Positions 1-9,660 of a DNA stretch of 64,000 nt are shown in pieces. Source of the DNA: Pseudomonas sp. H3(2019) (lineage in GTDB: Bacteria > Pseudomonadota > Gammaproteobacteria > Pseudomonadales > Pseudomonadaceae); assembly GCF_007713465.1 (NCBI RefSeq), contig NZ_VMSG01000002.1, positions 356,075-420,074 of the forward strand, written 5' to 3'. The notes below the pieces were generated by a model. The model worked only from the letters and a program-made list of their open reading frames with translations, did no database searches and was not told where the DNA came from. The position numbers and the translations under genes are program-made. The stretch's first letter is position 1, and each line of letters starts with the position of its first letter.

Positions 1-3000
1 TCGAGCAGTTCCGCAGTTTCCCGTACATGGACCGCAGCTACCGCGAAGCGAAAAAAGGTAACTGGAGTGAAGTCGAACGGCTGATGCGCCACCTGCTGAC
101 GGAGGTGCCCAACAACGAAGAAACCCGTGCAATGCTGGTCGAGTCCCTGGCCAAACAGCATCGATACAAGGACGCGGTGCAGGCCCTGCCAGATACCCCA
201 GGCAACAGTGACACCCTGCTCGAACTGCGCCTGACCTGGATCGAACAGGATCCGCCCTCGGCCGGGGAAGTCGAAAGCTGGATCGCCAACAGCCCTGCGA
301 ATCAGCGGGTCCGTCTTTGGCAGGCCTACAGTTTGAGCTTGGCCAAACAGAGCGGCGCGGCCCGTGCCTATGACTGGCTTGCCCACCTGCCCATCCAGGG
401 CGACGACAATGTCCTGCACCTGGCTCGTGCCAACTGGGCCGAGCAATTGCGTAACTGGGACGGTGTCATCCAGGAGTTGGCACCTCTGGCCGCGCGCAAA
501 CAACTGGACGCCGAAGATTGGCAACGACTGGCCAACGCCTATGTGCAACGTCTCGAAGAACAGCCTTTGGAAGATCTGTTGCAACAGGCGCCAACCCCGG
601 AAGCGGCACGCAAGGTGCGGCTGGCGATGGTCGACCGAGCGGTTGCCATGGGCCATCTCCAACAGGCTCAACGCTGGATGCAATCACTGCCGGCCGGCGA
701 CCTTGCCGACCCGGCCCAGCGCCAACGACTGTGGGAACTGGCACGGCAAACCGGCGACACGCAGGCCGTGCAACGCTTGAGCGGCGAGTTGCAGCGCCCG
801 TGCCTGGAAACCGCAGAATGGCTGTCGCCTCGCGACCCGCACGCCGCGCTTGCCCAATTACGTGGTTGCTCGCCCAGCGCTGATCCACAGACCTGGCTGG
901 TTCTCGCACAACGCCTTCAGGCCACCGAACTGCTGCAAAACCAGCGTCTGCCCGAACCCTGGGACAGTAAACGCCGCGAACGCTTGCTCGATATCTGGCA
1001 GCAACAGGGCCAGAGCGACAAAGTCATGGCCTGGCTCGCCAGCCAACCGCAAACCGCCGATGTGCTGAAACGCCGTGCCGAACTGCTTCAGGCGCTGGGC
1101 CGGAACGGCGAAGCGGCCACCCTGTGGGAACGGCATTACCAGCAGACCGGCAATCTTGACTCACTCAATCAAGCCACCTACCTGGCGCTCAACAATGGCC
1201 AGCGTGATCATGCGCAGCAATTGCTGGAAGACGCCTTTGACCGCCACGACGCACGTTTGCCGGCGGCCATGTTGCAACGTCTGGCCGGGCTCTATGGCTC
1301 GTCGTCGACGACAACCCCCGCTCAGCAAAAACGCATGGCCTTGCTGTTGAATCGGGTCGACGCCGCGACGCGCGGCCAATTGCTCGGACAACTGGCAGAG
1401 AACGGTCAGTGCGACGCGGTACGTCAGGCTATCGGTGCACAACCCAAAGAAGCCGGAGAATTCCGCGCCCTGGGTCGCTGCACTTTGCCCAACCTGCCAG
1501 GTGAGGCGGCGGTCTATTACCAGAACGCGGAGAAACTCGGTGATCGCGGCAGTCGCTTACCGCTGGCCTACGCCCTGGAGGCCGCTGGCGACTCCGCCGG
1601 CGCCTTGCGTATCTGGCGCAGCGTGCCGGACAGCCAGCTCACCGAGAACGCCCGTCTCACTGCCAGCCGCAGCGCATTGACCGTCGGCGACACCGACGAC
1701 GCTGAACGCTATTGGCAGCAAAGCCACACTCGCGGCAGCAACGAATGGGCCCTCGGCGCGGCCATCGCCCAAGCCCGGGGCAATAACGTACTGGCCCTTG
1801 AGCGTCAACGTCAGGCGTTGCAGCAATCCCCTGACGCCGGGCACTTTTATGGCGCTTCGGTGACCGCGCAAAAGGCCGAAGATTTGCCGCAAAGCACGGT
1901 ATGGCTGGCCGAAGCGGTACACCGCGACCCGAATAACCCACGCTACAGCGCCGACTACGGCATGCGCCTGGCCGGGGCCGAAACCCGCCAAGAGCGCGCC
2001 AGCGCGATCCCCTACCTGCAAACCGCCACCCACAACTTCCCCGAGGACTATAACCTCGGCGAGACCCTGGCCTGGCGCTACGACGAAGTCGAAGACAGCG
2101 CCTCGGCGCGCAAAGAGCTACGCCGGGTCATCGATCTGGAGCAAAATCCGGTGGGCGACGACAGCGACAGCCTCGAAGCGCGCCGTTATCGCCAACGTCG
2201 CGCCCATGAAACCCTGTCCAGACGCGACAGCGTGACCCTCGCCAGCACCTGGTCGCCGGCCGGGGTTTCGACCAACGACATCCTGCGCCCCGACAACACC
2301 CAAGGCACTGCCCGTCACGCCGCCTCGCAAAATGTGCAGGTCGCCATGTGGGACCATGCCCTGGGTGATGAGCCCAGCCGCGCCGGCAGCACACTGTCGG
2401 TGTATGGCCGGGCATTGCTGGGCGGCACTGGCCGCTCCAGTTACGCAGAATCCGTCGGCACGGGCCTGGGCCTGCGCTACAAACCCTGGGGTACGGCGAA
2501 CATCAACTTCTACGCCGAGGTCTACAAACAGAACACCTTCGACGATCAGAACAAGCAAGGCCTGAATCTGGGTGAGTTTCTCAACCCGAATCAGCTCTGG
2601 GACCAGCTCAACGACCACCGTAAAGACGGCCACACCAGCACCGATTATTTACTGCGCACCACCGCCTCGTTCCTCGATCAAGGCCGCTTCCGCAACGACT
2701 GGCGCATCGATGAAAGCGACTGGGAGGAACGTTTTCTCTACCTCGATGCGGCATGGTGGACCAAGGCCGGTGACCATCAATGGCTGTCGCGCTTCCAGCA
2801 AGGGCACGCCTGGAAGCTACCGTTCAACAGCGCGCAAACCCTCATGCCGTATGGCTTCCTCGAGTTTGCCAGTCAGGACCCGAACAACGACTGGCGCCAG
2901 GACCTGCGCACCGGTCTCGGCCTGCGTTGGCAATGGTGGTTCGACGACGACACTTACAACGCCTACCGCGCGCACCTGACCGTGCGCACCGAGTATCAGC

Positions 3001-3068
3001 AATCGCTGGGCGGCAATTTGTATGAAGGTGGCAATGGCGTGCTGCTGGGCGTGGAGTTGAACTTCTGA
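1..3068 (+). CDS. nfrA: NfrA-like outer-membrane TPR/beta-barrel protein (5' end outside window)
   Basis: The reading frame is open from the first bases (first full codon at 3), so the gene starts upstream and only its signal peptide and first few dozen residues are missing. An internal ATG at 27 has no ribosome site. Most of the visible protein is tandem TPR-like helical pairs. The last 270 residues or so are rich in alternating aromatic strands and end in a terminal Phe, as an outer-membrane barrel does. This order matches E. coli NfrA, the phage N4 adsorption protein, which is regarded as the outer-membrane exporter of a c-di-GMP-controlled surface glycan made by NfrB. A nfrB-like synthase would be expected upstream, out of view. 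The stop overlaps the next start (TGATG), implying translational coupling. Confidence 0.8.
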   Translation, partial: EQFRSFPYMDRSYREAKKGNWSEVERLMRHLLTEVPNNEETRAMLVESLAKQHRYKDAVQALPDTPGNSDTLLELRLTWIEQDPPSAGEVESWIANSPANQRVRLWQAYSLSLAKQSGAARAYDWLAHLPIQGDDNVLHLARANWAEQLRNWDGVIQELAPLAARKQLDAEDWQRLANAYVQRLEEQPLEDLLQQAPTPEAARKVRLAMVDRAVAMGHLQQAQRWMQSLPAGDLADPAQRQRLWELARQTGDTQAVQRLSGELQRPCLETAEWLSPRDPHAALAQLRGCSPSADPQTWLVLAQRLQATELLQNQRLPEPWDSKRRERLLDIWQQQGQSDKVMAWLASQPQTADVLKRRAELLQALGRNGEAATLWERHYQQTGNLDSLNQATYLALNNGQRDHAQQLLEDAFDRHDARLPAAMLQRLAGLYGSSSTTTPAQQKRMALLLNRVDAATRGQLLGQLAENGQCDAVRQAIGAQPKEAGEFRALGRCTLPNLPGEAAVYYQNAEKLGDRGSRLPLAYALEAAGDSAGALRIWRSVPDSQLTENARLTASRSALTVGDTDDAERYWQQSHTRGSNEWALGAAIAQARGNNVLALERQRQALQQSPDAGHFYGASVTAQKAEDLPQSTVWLAEAVHRDPNNPRYSADYGMRLAGAETRQERASAIPYLQTATHNFPEDYNLGETLAWRYDEVEDSASARKELRRVIDLEQNPVGDDSDSLEARRYRQRRAHETLSRRDSVTLASTWSPAGVSTNDILRPDNTQGTARHAASQNVQVAMWDHALGDEPSRAGSTLSVYGRALLGGTGRSSYAESVGTGLGLRYKPWGTANINFYAEVYKQNTFDDQNKQGLNLGEFLNPNQLWDQLNDHRKDGHTSTDYLLRTTASFLDQGRFRNDWRIDESDWEERFLYLDAAWWTKAGDHQWLSRFQQGHAWKLPFNSAQTLMPYGFLEFASQDPNNDWRQDLRTGLGLRWQWWFDDDTYNAYRAHLTVRTEYQQSLGGNLYEGGNGVLLGVELNF

Positions 3069-3937
3069 TGAGTCGACTGATGCTTGTTCTCTGCTTGCTC
3101 ATGCTGGGTAGCCAACAGCTCTGCGCTGATGAGCGGATTTTCTATCAACCGTTGAATGTCGACGCCAGCCTGAGTCAGGCGCAATGGCAACAGGTCTGGC
3201 AAGCCAGCGCCGAACAAGGCGCGACCACCGTCATCGTGCAGTGGACGGCGTACGGTGACTCGGCCTTTGGCGGAGCCAGCGGCTGGCTCGCCAACAGTCT
3301 GCGCCTGGCTCAGGCGCTGGGCTTGAAACTGGTGCTCGGGCTGTCCATGGACCCGGCGTATTACCAGCGTATCGACCAGCTCGACAGCGCCGGGCTGGCA
3401 TCCTACTGGCAAGCGCAACTTGGGCAGTCACTGGCCCAGCAGCAAAAACTGCGCAAGGACTGGAAATTGCCCGTCAGCGGCTGGTACTTGCCGCTGGAAC
3501 TGGATGACGCGCACTTCACCGCTGTCGACAGGCGCGAGCAACTGCAACGGCAACTCCAGAGCTTCGCCCGCCAACTCGACGCGCCGCTGCACATCAGCGC
3601 CTTCAGTGCCGGCAAACTCGCGCCGCAGGTCAATGCAGACTGGCTGGGCGAGCTGGCCAGCAACGGGATTCAGGTCTGGTGGCAGGACGGCGTCGGCACG
3701 GGACGCTTGCCGCCGGTGGTGCGCAACAGTTACGCCAGCGCACTGCCCTGCTCGGTCGGTATCGTGCGTGAAGCATTCCGTCAGCTCAGCGCCGAAGGCC
3801 AGCCGTTCCGCGCTGAACCGGCAACCCCGGACGCCACCTCGAATGGCTGCCATCCGACAGCCGTATTCGACTTGCGCTACCGTCCGTGGGGACGGGTGAT
3901 TCTGGACAATCAACGTAAATACCAGGCAGGCGATTAA
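3068..3937 (+). CDS. DUF4434 family secreted protein, NfrA partner
   Basis: This 289-residue protein has an N-terminal signal peptide (about residues 1-20, ending near LCAD). The body reads like a TIM-barrel glycosidase-type fold with regularly spaced short strands such as TTVIVQWT, KLVLGLSMD, GWYLPLELDD and GIQVWWQDG, as in the DUF4434 family. The ATG overlaps the upstream nfrA-like stop by one base, so the two are surely co-translated. Proteins of this kind next to NfrA/NfrB are thought to act in the periplasm on the exported polysaccharide; that role is inference. Acidic residues in the ELDD segment are candidates for catalysis. No gene follows closely in the same operon. Confidence 0.8.
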   Translation: MSRLMLVLCLLMLGSQQLCADERIFYQPLNVDASLSQAQWQQVWQASAEQGATTVIVQWTAYGDSAFGGASGWLANSLRLAQALGLKLVLGLSMDPAYYQRIDQLDSAGLASYWQAQLGQSLAQQQKLRKDWKLPVSGWYLPLELDDAHFTAVDRREQLQRQLQSFARQLDAPLHISAFSAGKLAPQVNADWLGELASNGIQVWWQDGVGTGRLPPVVRNSYASALPCSVGIVREAFRQLSAEGQPFRAEPATPDATSNGCHPTAVFDLRYRPWGRVILDNQRKYQAGD

Positions 3938-4058
3938 TGGATGGCTGCACAGTAACAGCGTGATAGCTAACTGGCATTCCCGCGAAGTTCAACAATACTT
4001 CGACGCGAACGGATTTCGCTGTCCACCTGCAAATGTGGACTCAAGGAGCAACCGCCTC

Positions 4059-6083
4059 ATGGACGTACCTGGCCTTCTGCGCGCCACCCTGATTGGCAAT
4101 CTGCTACTGGCCGGACTTCCCGTTGCCCAGGCCCACACCCTGGGCCACGGCGCGACCGAGAACCTGAAAAGCTTTGCTCCCGCACCACCCGACATGCCGT
4201 ATCTGGAGGTGCTGCATCAGTGCGTCAGCCAGCAGGACACCGACAACGCTCACCTGCTCTCAGGACTCGGTGGCACACGCTATCCACTGGTCAGTCTCAA
4301 AGACGCCGATCAGGTCGAAGCCTTCTACAGCCAGGGCATCGCCTTGCAATACGGCTTCAATTTTTCCGAGGCTATTCGAGCGCTCTACCAGGCCAGCCGT
4401 TTCGATGAAGGCGCGGCAATGCCCTATTGGGGCATCGCGCTGTCGGCCAACTCCAACATCAACAGCGACGCCACCACTGACTGTGATCGACTGGCCTACC
4501 GCTCGGCACAAATAGCCCTGGACAACGCCACAACTCGCCTCAAGGACCCAGTCGCCAAAGAGCGCTTCAGCGAACGGCAATTGCAGCGCGAAGTCGATTA
4601 CGCCAAGGCGTTCCTGACGCTCTACAGCGAGAAGGACGGTAAGCTCAGCCTGCCCGACGAAGGCAAGCGGCGCTACGCCGACGCGATGAAATCCTTGTCG
4701 GAAAACTATTTCGACGACCTTGACGCCGCCACGCTGTATGCCGACGCCCTGCTCAACCTCAGTCCCTGGAAATGGTGGGAGGGCGATGAAGCGGTGTCCG
4801 ATGAAGTCAAACCCACTTCCGCCGCCTACGAGGCACTACAAGTGCTCAACCGGGTGCTGGTGCAGGACAAACTGCACACCGGCGCCAACCACTTCTATAT
4901 CCATGCCATTGAAGAATCGCCATTCCCCGCCAGCGGCCTGCCCATGGCCGAGCGCTTTCGCGACCAGAACCCGGCGATCGGTCACCTGGTGCACATGGCT
5001 TCACACATCTACCAGCGCACCGGCAACAATGCCCTGGCCAGCGTCGCCAACTACACGGCGGTATCGGTCGACCGCGCCTACACCCATCAGGTTGACCTGC
5101 AAAGCCCGTACCCGCTGCACTACCTGGGGCACAACATTCACTTCCTGACCTGGACGTTATCCATCGAAGGGCGCCAGAACGAAGCGCTGAACATGGCCGA
5201 AGAGTTGGTGGAAAACACCACCCGCTACGCCGCTCTGGATTTCCTCTGCAAGCAGTACCCCCAGGAGATCGCCACCAAGTCCGACTACTTCTACGCTGTG
5301 CCCTATTACTTCGCCGTGCGCTTCGAAGACTGGGATGCCCTGAAACGGATCGAACCGAAAATAAAGGCCGGCCTGGAAACCATCAATCAAACCTGCACGG
5401 CGGCGACCAAAAACAGCCCTGCCCCGTGGAAACCGTTGACCGCGCCTTACACTCAGGTCATGGCGGCTTACGCCAGCGCCTATCAAAAACTGAGCGCCGA
5501 CGGCCTCGACGGCAACGCTGCTCGTGATGCCTTCAACGGTTATTGGCAGGCTGTCAACGCAGCCTTGAGCGCGAATCCGGACTTGAGGTATGGCAGTAAT
5601 AAAGCCGTGGAGCTGTTGCGCATTGCCAACCTGATCCTGCTTAACAAAGCTCAGGGCAGCAGCCATGGAACACTCGATATCGCGGCACTCAGAGGCGCCA
5701 GCACAGAGGTGTTCGGCAAGGATCAAAAACAGGGGTTAAGCGCCGACCTCCGAGCCCTCGAGGGTGACAACAATGCGCAGATCATCGCGGCCTGGCGCAA
5801 GGCTGTGCAAATCCAGGATGCGCTCAACTACAACGAGCCGCCGGACTGGTATTACACATTGCGCGAGTCGTTGGGTTATGCGTTGCTGGCCCAGGGGCAA
5901 TACGTCCAAGCCGAGCGGGTGTTCCGTGAAGACCTGGCGGGCAATCGCCTCAGTGGCCGCTCACTCAATGGCCTGAAAGTCAGCCTGGAGAAACAGCCGG
6001 ACAAAACCGTACCGGCACTCCTGAACGAGCAACTGCAAACCGCCTGGAGCAATGCGACCGTCAGCCCGGGGCCCAAAAACTGA
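4059..6083 (+). CDS. secreted tetratricopeptide-repeat protein
   Basis: A longer frame begins at a GTG at 3960, but the ATG at 4059 has a good AAGGAG site (4043-4048) and opens a clean signal peptide ending GLPVAQA, giving 674 residues. The protein belongs to a family of long helical TPR-containing proteins with conserved motifs: MPYWGIALSANSNIN, ANHFYIHAIEES and GHLVHMASHIYQRTG. The repeated His residues in the last two motifs suggest a metal or ligand site, but no enzymatic activity is established. It is 121 bases downstream of the DUF4434 gene in the same direction and may belong to the same transcription unit; a role in the envelope or glycan system is only a guess from position. Confidence 0.75.
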   Translation: MDVPGLLRATLIGNLLLAGLPVAQAHTLGHGATENLKSFAPAPPDMPYLEVLHQCVSQQDTDNAHLLSGLGGTRYPLVSLKDADQVEAFYSQGIALQYGFNFSEAIRALYQASRFDEGAAMPYWGIALSANSNINSDATTDCDRLAYRSAQIALDNATTRLKDPVAKERFSERQLQREVDYAKAFLTLYSEKDGKLSLPDEGKRRYADAMKSLSENYFDDLDAATLYADALLNLSPWKWWEGDEAVSDEVKPTSAAYEALQVLNRVLVQDKLHTGANHFYIHAIEESPFPASGLPMAERFRDQNPAIGHLVHMASHIYQRTGNNALASVANYTAVSVDRAYTHQVDLQSPYPLHYLGHNIHFLTWTLSIEGRQNEALNMAEELVENTTRYAALDFLCKQYPQEIATKSDYFYAVPYYFAVRFEDWDALKRIEPKIKAGLETINQTCTAATKNSPAPWKPLTAPYTQVMAAYASAYQKLSADGLDGNAARDAFNGYWQAVNAALSANPDLRYGSNKAVELLRIANLILLNKAQGSSHGTLDIAALRGASTEVFGKDQKQGLSADLRALEGDNNAQIIAAWRKAVQIQDALNYNEPPDWYYTLRESLGYALLAQGQYVQAERVFREDLAGNRLSGRSLNGLKVSLEKQPDKTVPALLNEQLQTAWSNATVSPGPKN

Positions 6084-6100
6084 TGGTTTACGCGACCTGT

Positions 6101-6125
6101 GCAAGAGCTGCCGAAGGCTGCGATC
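6101..6125. repeat. solitary half REP sequence
   Basis: The motif GAGCTGCCGAAGGCTGCGATC occurs once here, between the convergent TPR and DUF3995 genes. It has the same core as the paired elements near 11.2 and 16.2 kb (AGCTGCCG followed by AGGCTGCG). No inverted partner is present nearby, so it looks like a singlet relic of a REP doublet. Confidence 0.6.
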
Positions 6126-6153
6126 CTGACGCTTTTGGTAGTGAAAAAAGAAC

Positions 6154-6591
6154 TCACCCCCACGCCACAGACAACAACCCCACCCCCAGTACCACACACA
6201 ACGGTGAATAGGCCCAGGTGTCGAGGCGCGCGAACTTCGACCCGGCCTTTTCCTTGAAAAAACCGACCAGGTTCGAATCACCAATCGCGCGGGCAAACAT
6301 CAGCAAGGCAATTGCGCTGATCAGCCATTGCAGCGACCAGTGCCCGACTGCCGGCACAAACAGGCCGACCCTCAGGCACACCATCAAGGCTATCAGCAGC
6401 AACCCGACGGCTACCGCCAGGGTTCCCAGTGCAGAAGGTTTGAAAGCCGGCCGCAGCCCTTCCTCTGCACCGTCTTGTACCTGTGGCACCACGGCGTCAC
6501 TGGCCCAACGGCCGCCGAGCGCCCAATAAAGATGAATCAGGCTGATCAGCACAAACGCGACGACGATCCATTGAGCAAGCACAAACGTCAT
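6154..6591 (-). CDS. DUF3995 small integral membrane protein
   Basis: This 145-residue protein has four predicted membrane helices: about residues 5-24, 56-77, 85-103 and 128-143. The N-terminal HLYWALGGRW motif is the hallmark of DUF3995. Function of the family is unknown. It is convergent with the upstream TPR gene and stands alone. The start at 6591 is the only ATG that keeps the first membrane helix. Confidence 0.8.
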   Translation of the reverse strand: MTFVLAQWIVVAFVLISLIHLYWALGGRWASDAVVPQVQDGAEEGLRPAFKPSALGTLAVAVGLLLIALMVCLRVGLFVPAVGHWSLQWLISAIALLMFARAIGDSNLVGFFKEKAGSKFARLDTWAYSPLCVVLGVGLLSVAWG

Positions 6592-6730
6592 GAGCGGGGT
6601 TCCGGGAATCGATGGCAGAAGGAACAGCCTAGACCAGAGTTTTTGTCAGTGCGTTGTTCCACGGCAATGTTGCAGTCACGCCGCATGGAATTCGCCTGAA
6701 CCCTGACCGCTCATTAATCGATTCGCTGTA

Positions 6731-7744
6731 CTACAGACCGGCAGACACCTTGTCTGCGACATCCTTGGACAGCCACACCCGCCAGACTTCCGGGTGCGCC
6801 TTCATGAAGGCCTCGGCAGCCTGGCGCGGCGCTGTGTGATTCTCGCTGATTTCGGCCAGGGCCTTGTTCAGAGGCCCGATAGGCAGATCAACCTTGCTGA
6901 AAAACGCAGTCACCTGCGGATACTGTTTCTGAAACGGTGCAGACACCCCAATCGACAGTTTCGAGGGCAGCGAACGTGTTGGTTTCGGATCGGGATTATC
7001 GGCATCGGTCAGGGTTTTCCAGGCCTCGGCATCGAACGGAGGCTCTTCCAGCTGAATCAGCTTGAAGCGCCCGAGCAACGGGGTTGGCGACCAGTAATAA
7101 AACAGCACCGGTTTGCCACGGCGAATGGACGAGGTGATCTCTGCGTCCAGCGCCGCGCCGGAACCGCTGCGAAAGTTCACATAGCTGTCCGTCAGGCCAT
7201 AGGCCTTGAGCTTCTGCTTGTTGACCACTTCCGAGGTCCAGCCGATCGGGCTATTGAGAAAACGGCCTTTGCCGGGGCTTTCCGGATCGCTGAAGACATC
7301 CTTGTAGCGCGGCAGGTCCGACACGCTGCGCAAGTCCGGCGCCAATGGCTTGATACCTTTGGCCGGATCGCCCTTGATCACGTATTCCGGCACCCACCAG
7401 CCTTCGGTTGCGCCTTTGACCGTATCGCCGATACTCGCCACCTTGCCTTCAGCCTCGGCCTTGACCCAGACCGGACTGCGACCGGCCCACTCTTCGCCAA
7501 TGACCTGAATGTCATTGTTGGCCAGCGCGGTTTCCAGGGTGATGGTGGTGCCCGGCAAGGTATCGGTCGGCAGGCCGTAACCCTTCTCGACAATGATCCG
7601 CAAAATGTCGGTGATCAGACTGCCGCTTTCCCAGTTCAGATCAGCGAAGTGGATCGGCACCGGGGCGGCCGTTACGGTCACGGGCGACACCAACAGACCA
7701 ACAGTGGTTAGCAGACTTCCCAGCAGCAGTCGAAAACCTTTCAT
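6731..7744 (-). CDS. orphan glycine betaine/choline-type ABC substrate-binding protein (OpuAC family)
   Basis: The 337-residue protein has a clear signal peptide (residues 1-26, cut near VTAAP) and the two-lobed OpuAC fold typical of quaternary-amine binding proteins. It starts with the usual IHFADLNWESG strand and carries several tryptophans suited to a cation-pi cage (NWESG, EEWAG, EGWWVPE). It would bind a compatible solute or related quaternary amine in the periplasm. No permease or ATPase gene is adjacent, so it probably serves a transporter encoded elsewhere, as with the CbcX/CaiX-type orphan binding proteins of Pseudomonas. Ligand identity cannot be told from sequence. Confidence 0.85.
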   Translation of the reverse strand: MKGFRLLLGSLLTTVGLLVSPVTVTAAPVPIHFADLNWESGSLITDILRIIVEKGYGLPTDTLPGTTITLETALANNDIQVIGEEWAGRSPVWVKAEAEGKVASIGDTVKGATEGWWVPEYVIKGDPAKGIKPLAPDLRSVSDLPRYKDVFSDPESPGKGRFLNSPIGWTSEVVNKQKLKAYGLTDSYVNFRSGSGAALDAEITSSIRRGKPVLFYYWSPTPLLGRFKLIQLEEPPFDAEAWKTLTDADNPDPKPTRSLPSKLSIGVSAPFQKQYPQVTAFFSKVDLPIGPLNKALAEISENHTAPRQAAEAFMKAHPEVWRVWLSKDVADKVSAGL

Positions 7745-7863
7745 GCATTACACCTCGTGCTGTTCACAGCCATGGCAGGACGGCTTTGCGCACAAAGGCC
7801 GCGCACCTGCGAATACTCAGTCAACTGACTGTAGTAGAGGTTTGTGCGTTCGAGGTCCAACGA

Positions 7864-8067
7864 TCAACTTTCAGAAGAGTCCTGCAAGTGCTGCAACTCC
7901 CTTCGCACCATGCTGGCGTATTCCGCCGGACGCAAGGTGTAGATCTGTGATGCCACCCAGCTTAGCCAGGCGCCTTGCAGAACAGCCTTTTGAGCGAACA
8001 GGCGCTGGGCTTGTGCACGAGCACTGTCGAGGTTTTGCTCATGGAAGTCGGCCCGGGACAGGCTCAT
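7864..8067 (-). CDS. small hypothetical protein
   Basis: A 67-residue, soluble, helix-prone protein without recognised domain. Its ATG directly follows the TAA of the 149-residue gene upstream (TAAATG), so the two form a tight pair and are likely co-translated. Alanine, glutamine and arginine content suggests an amphipathic helix. Function unknown. Confidence 0.6.
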   Translation of the reverse strand: MSLSRADFHEQNLDSARAQAQRLFAQKAVLQGAWLSWVASQIYTLRPAEYASMVRRELQHLQDSSES

Positions 8068-8517
8068 TTATTCGCTGGCCTTGAACGTCGTGAGTTCGCC
8101 CTTGCGCCACTTGGCAGCTTTGCCGGTCACCGCTTTCAAGGTTTTGGTCAGGCCTTCCTGCAGCTGTTGGTGAGCGGCAAACACCGTCACTACGCTATGG
8201 CCTTCCTTGAACAGAATGGCATGGCCATCTGCCGTGGTCACGAACGCGTAATCACCGAGGCCGTAGACCGTCAGTTTGATCTCGCGAAACTTGATTTCGA
8301 ATTTGCCACCTTCGCGACTCGGCAATACCGCCGCGCGGAAATGATCGCCGACTTTGAGCTCCAGGCGAGGCTTGTCGTCCACCACCAGTGCCGACTCGGT
8401 GTCGATCTCGGCAACGTAAATACCTTCAGGGGTCTGCTCGGTGATGTAAACGAAACGTGATTGAAACTGCTTGACCAGCTTTGCGCGCAGATCACCCAGC
8501 ACGAACAAAGCATGCAT
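8068..8517 (-). CDS. conserved hypothetical protein
   Basis: The open frame extends to an ATG at 8631, but its first 38 residues look non-native (MGHCC...SLAVSNLD). The ATG at 8517 (MHALFVLGDLRAKL) gives a 149-residue soluble protein that reads as one domain of mixed strands and helices. There is no strong ribosome site before 8517, so the start remains uncertain. Downstream gene 7864-8067 abuts it. No family recognised. Confidence 0.6.
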   Translation of the reverse strand: MHALFVLGDLRAKLVKQFQSRFVYITEQTPEGIYVAEIDTESALVVDDKPRLELKVGDHFRAAVLPSREGGKFEIKFREIKLTVYGLGDYAFVTTADGHAILFKEGHSVVTVFAAHQQLQEGLTKTLKAVTGKAAKWRKGELTTFKASE

Positions 8518-8949
8518 ATCGAGATTACTTACTGCCAAGGAAACATCCCCACATCTGAAAATGACGCTACCCGCAGAAAAAACAGGCAGCAGAAAAACGG
8601 TCATACCGAAAATGTCGCAACAATGACCCAAGCTGAAATCGTGAAGCGAGCAGAAAGCTCCTTCATCGCAGGGTAGGAAAAGACTACTGGAATGCCCATC
8701 CTCCCGTCTTCCCTGGCGGTCGTCAGATGCTGAAGGAAATCGCCCTCCTAACGGCCAGAGAATACTGGACTATCTACTTTAGGGAGAAAACTCCTTAAAA
8801 AAAGCACTTTTCTGACATATCGCCAGAAAAAAATTGCTTTAGATAAGCATGAACCTCCAACCCGTGGAGGCGATTCTAGAGCAGCCATGCGCCCCTAGAC
8901 TACCTAAAGCGACGTGTATCCGTCGGCAAACCATAGAAAAGGAATTCAT
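8518..8949. other. intergenic region between divergent small genes
   Basis: This 432-base stretch is AT-richer than its surroundings and must hold the promoters of the divergent 8068-8517 and 8950-9141 genes. A short inverted repeat (CCTCCA-ACCCG-TGGAGG) lies near 8853. No coding frame with a ribosome site, RNA gene or operator could be supported. Confidence 0.4.
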
Positions 8950-9141
8950 ATGAGCACGCTGACCCTCCCTGCCCAGCACACCAACACCCCGACCTATAGC
9001 CCTCACCTGCGTTATCAGGTGGTTCTGGCGGGTAATCGTTTTTTCCATATCAAAGAAACCGCTACAGGTCGTGTAAGAGGTTTCCGTGGTGACCACAACG
9101 AAGCCTGCGCCCTCGCCAGAAACCTCGAAACCCGCTTCTGA
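8950..9141 (+). CDS. small hypothetical protein
   Basis: A longer frame begins at 8914, but the ATG at 8950 follows AAAAGGAA at ideal distance. The 63-residue product has a threonine/proline-rich start followed by a compact strand pattern (YQVVLAGNRFFHIKE), a GRVRGF basic turn and an alanine-rich helix. It looks like a small beta-beta-alpha domain. It stands alone and has no family I can name. Confidence 0.6.
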   Translation: MSTLTLPAQHTNTPTYSPHLRYQVVLAGNRFFHIKETATGRVRGFRGDHNEACALARNLETRF

Positions 9142-9300
9142 CACCCCGGATTGTGTTTGCCTGCGCTGTCGTTTCGTCACACCGATGACTTAACTGCGCC
9201 ACCGGCAAGCAACAACTGCCATACTGCCCGGCCATTGAAACTCAGCCCCTTCGGCGGACCGAGTTGAATACAACAAAATAATTTCCAAGGGAAGGCGCAC

Positions 9301-9531
9301 GTGACGGAATTTGATATCGGCGAATTTTTTATTTGGGGCGAAGCCAGAGACGTCGACGGCGAATTCCAGGCGGTCATTGTCATGCGCGCCAAGCCGCCGC
9401 TGGCTTCCGTGACTTACCACCAGGTCGAGAAAGACCGCTGGTTCAAGACCAAAGACGTTGCCGCAGCGGCGGCCATGGAATCTGCCAAGGCGCTGAAGCT
9501 TGCCGTTGATGAGGGCGCGCTGAAGGCGTGA
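9301..9531 (+). CDS. small hypothetical protein, GTG start
   Basis: The GTG at 9301 is preceded by AAGGGAAGG at 9288-9296, a strong ribosome site that decides the start. The 76-residue product is acidic at the N-terminus (TEFDIGEFFIWGEARDVDGEF), then has strands and an alanine-rich C-terminal helix. No domain recognised; no operon partner. Confidence 0.6.
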   Translation: MTEFDIGEFFIWGEARDVDGEFQAVIVMRAKPPLASVTYHQVEKDRWFKTKDVAAAAAMESAKALKLAVDEGALKA

Positions 9532-9660
9532 TCAACAGGTTGCGAGATATGGGCGGGCACTCTTGAACGAGCGCCTCGATTATGGAACTGAATCTGCAAA
9601 TACATCTGGCGTGCTCCGCGCTTGCGCTGACCGAGCACGCGTTTCTCCATCAATGCCCGA

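Noticed and set aside
3960..4058. Upstream GTG start for the secreted TPR protein
   Set aside because: It would bury the signal peptide behind 33 extra residues; the ATG at 4059 has a good ribosome site.
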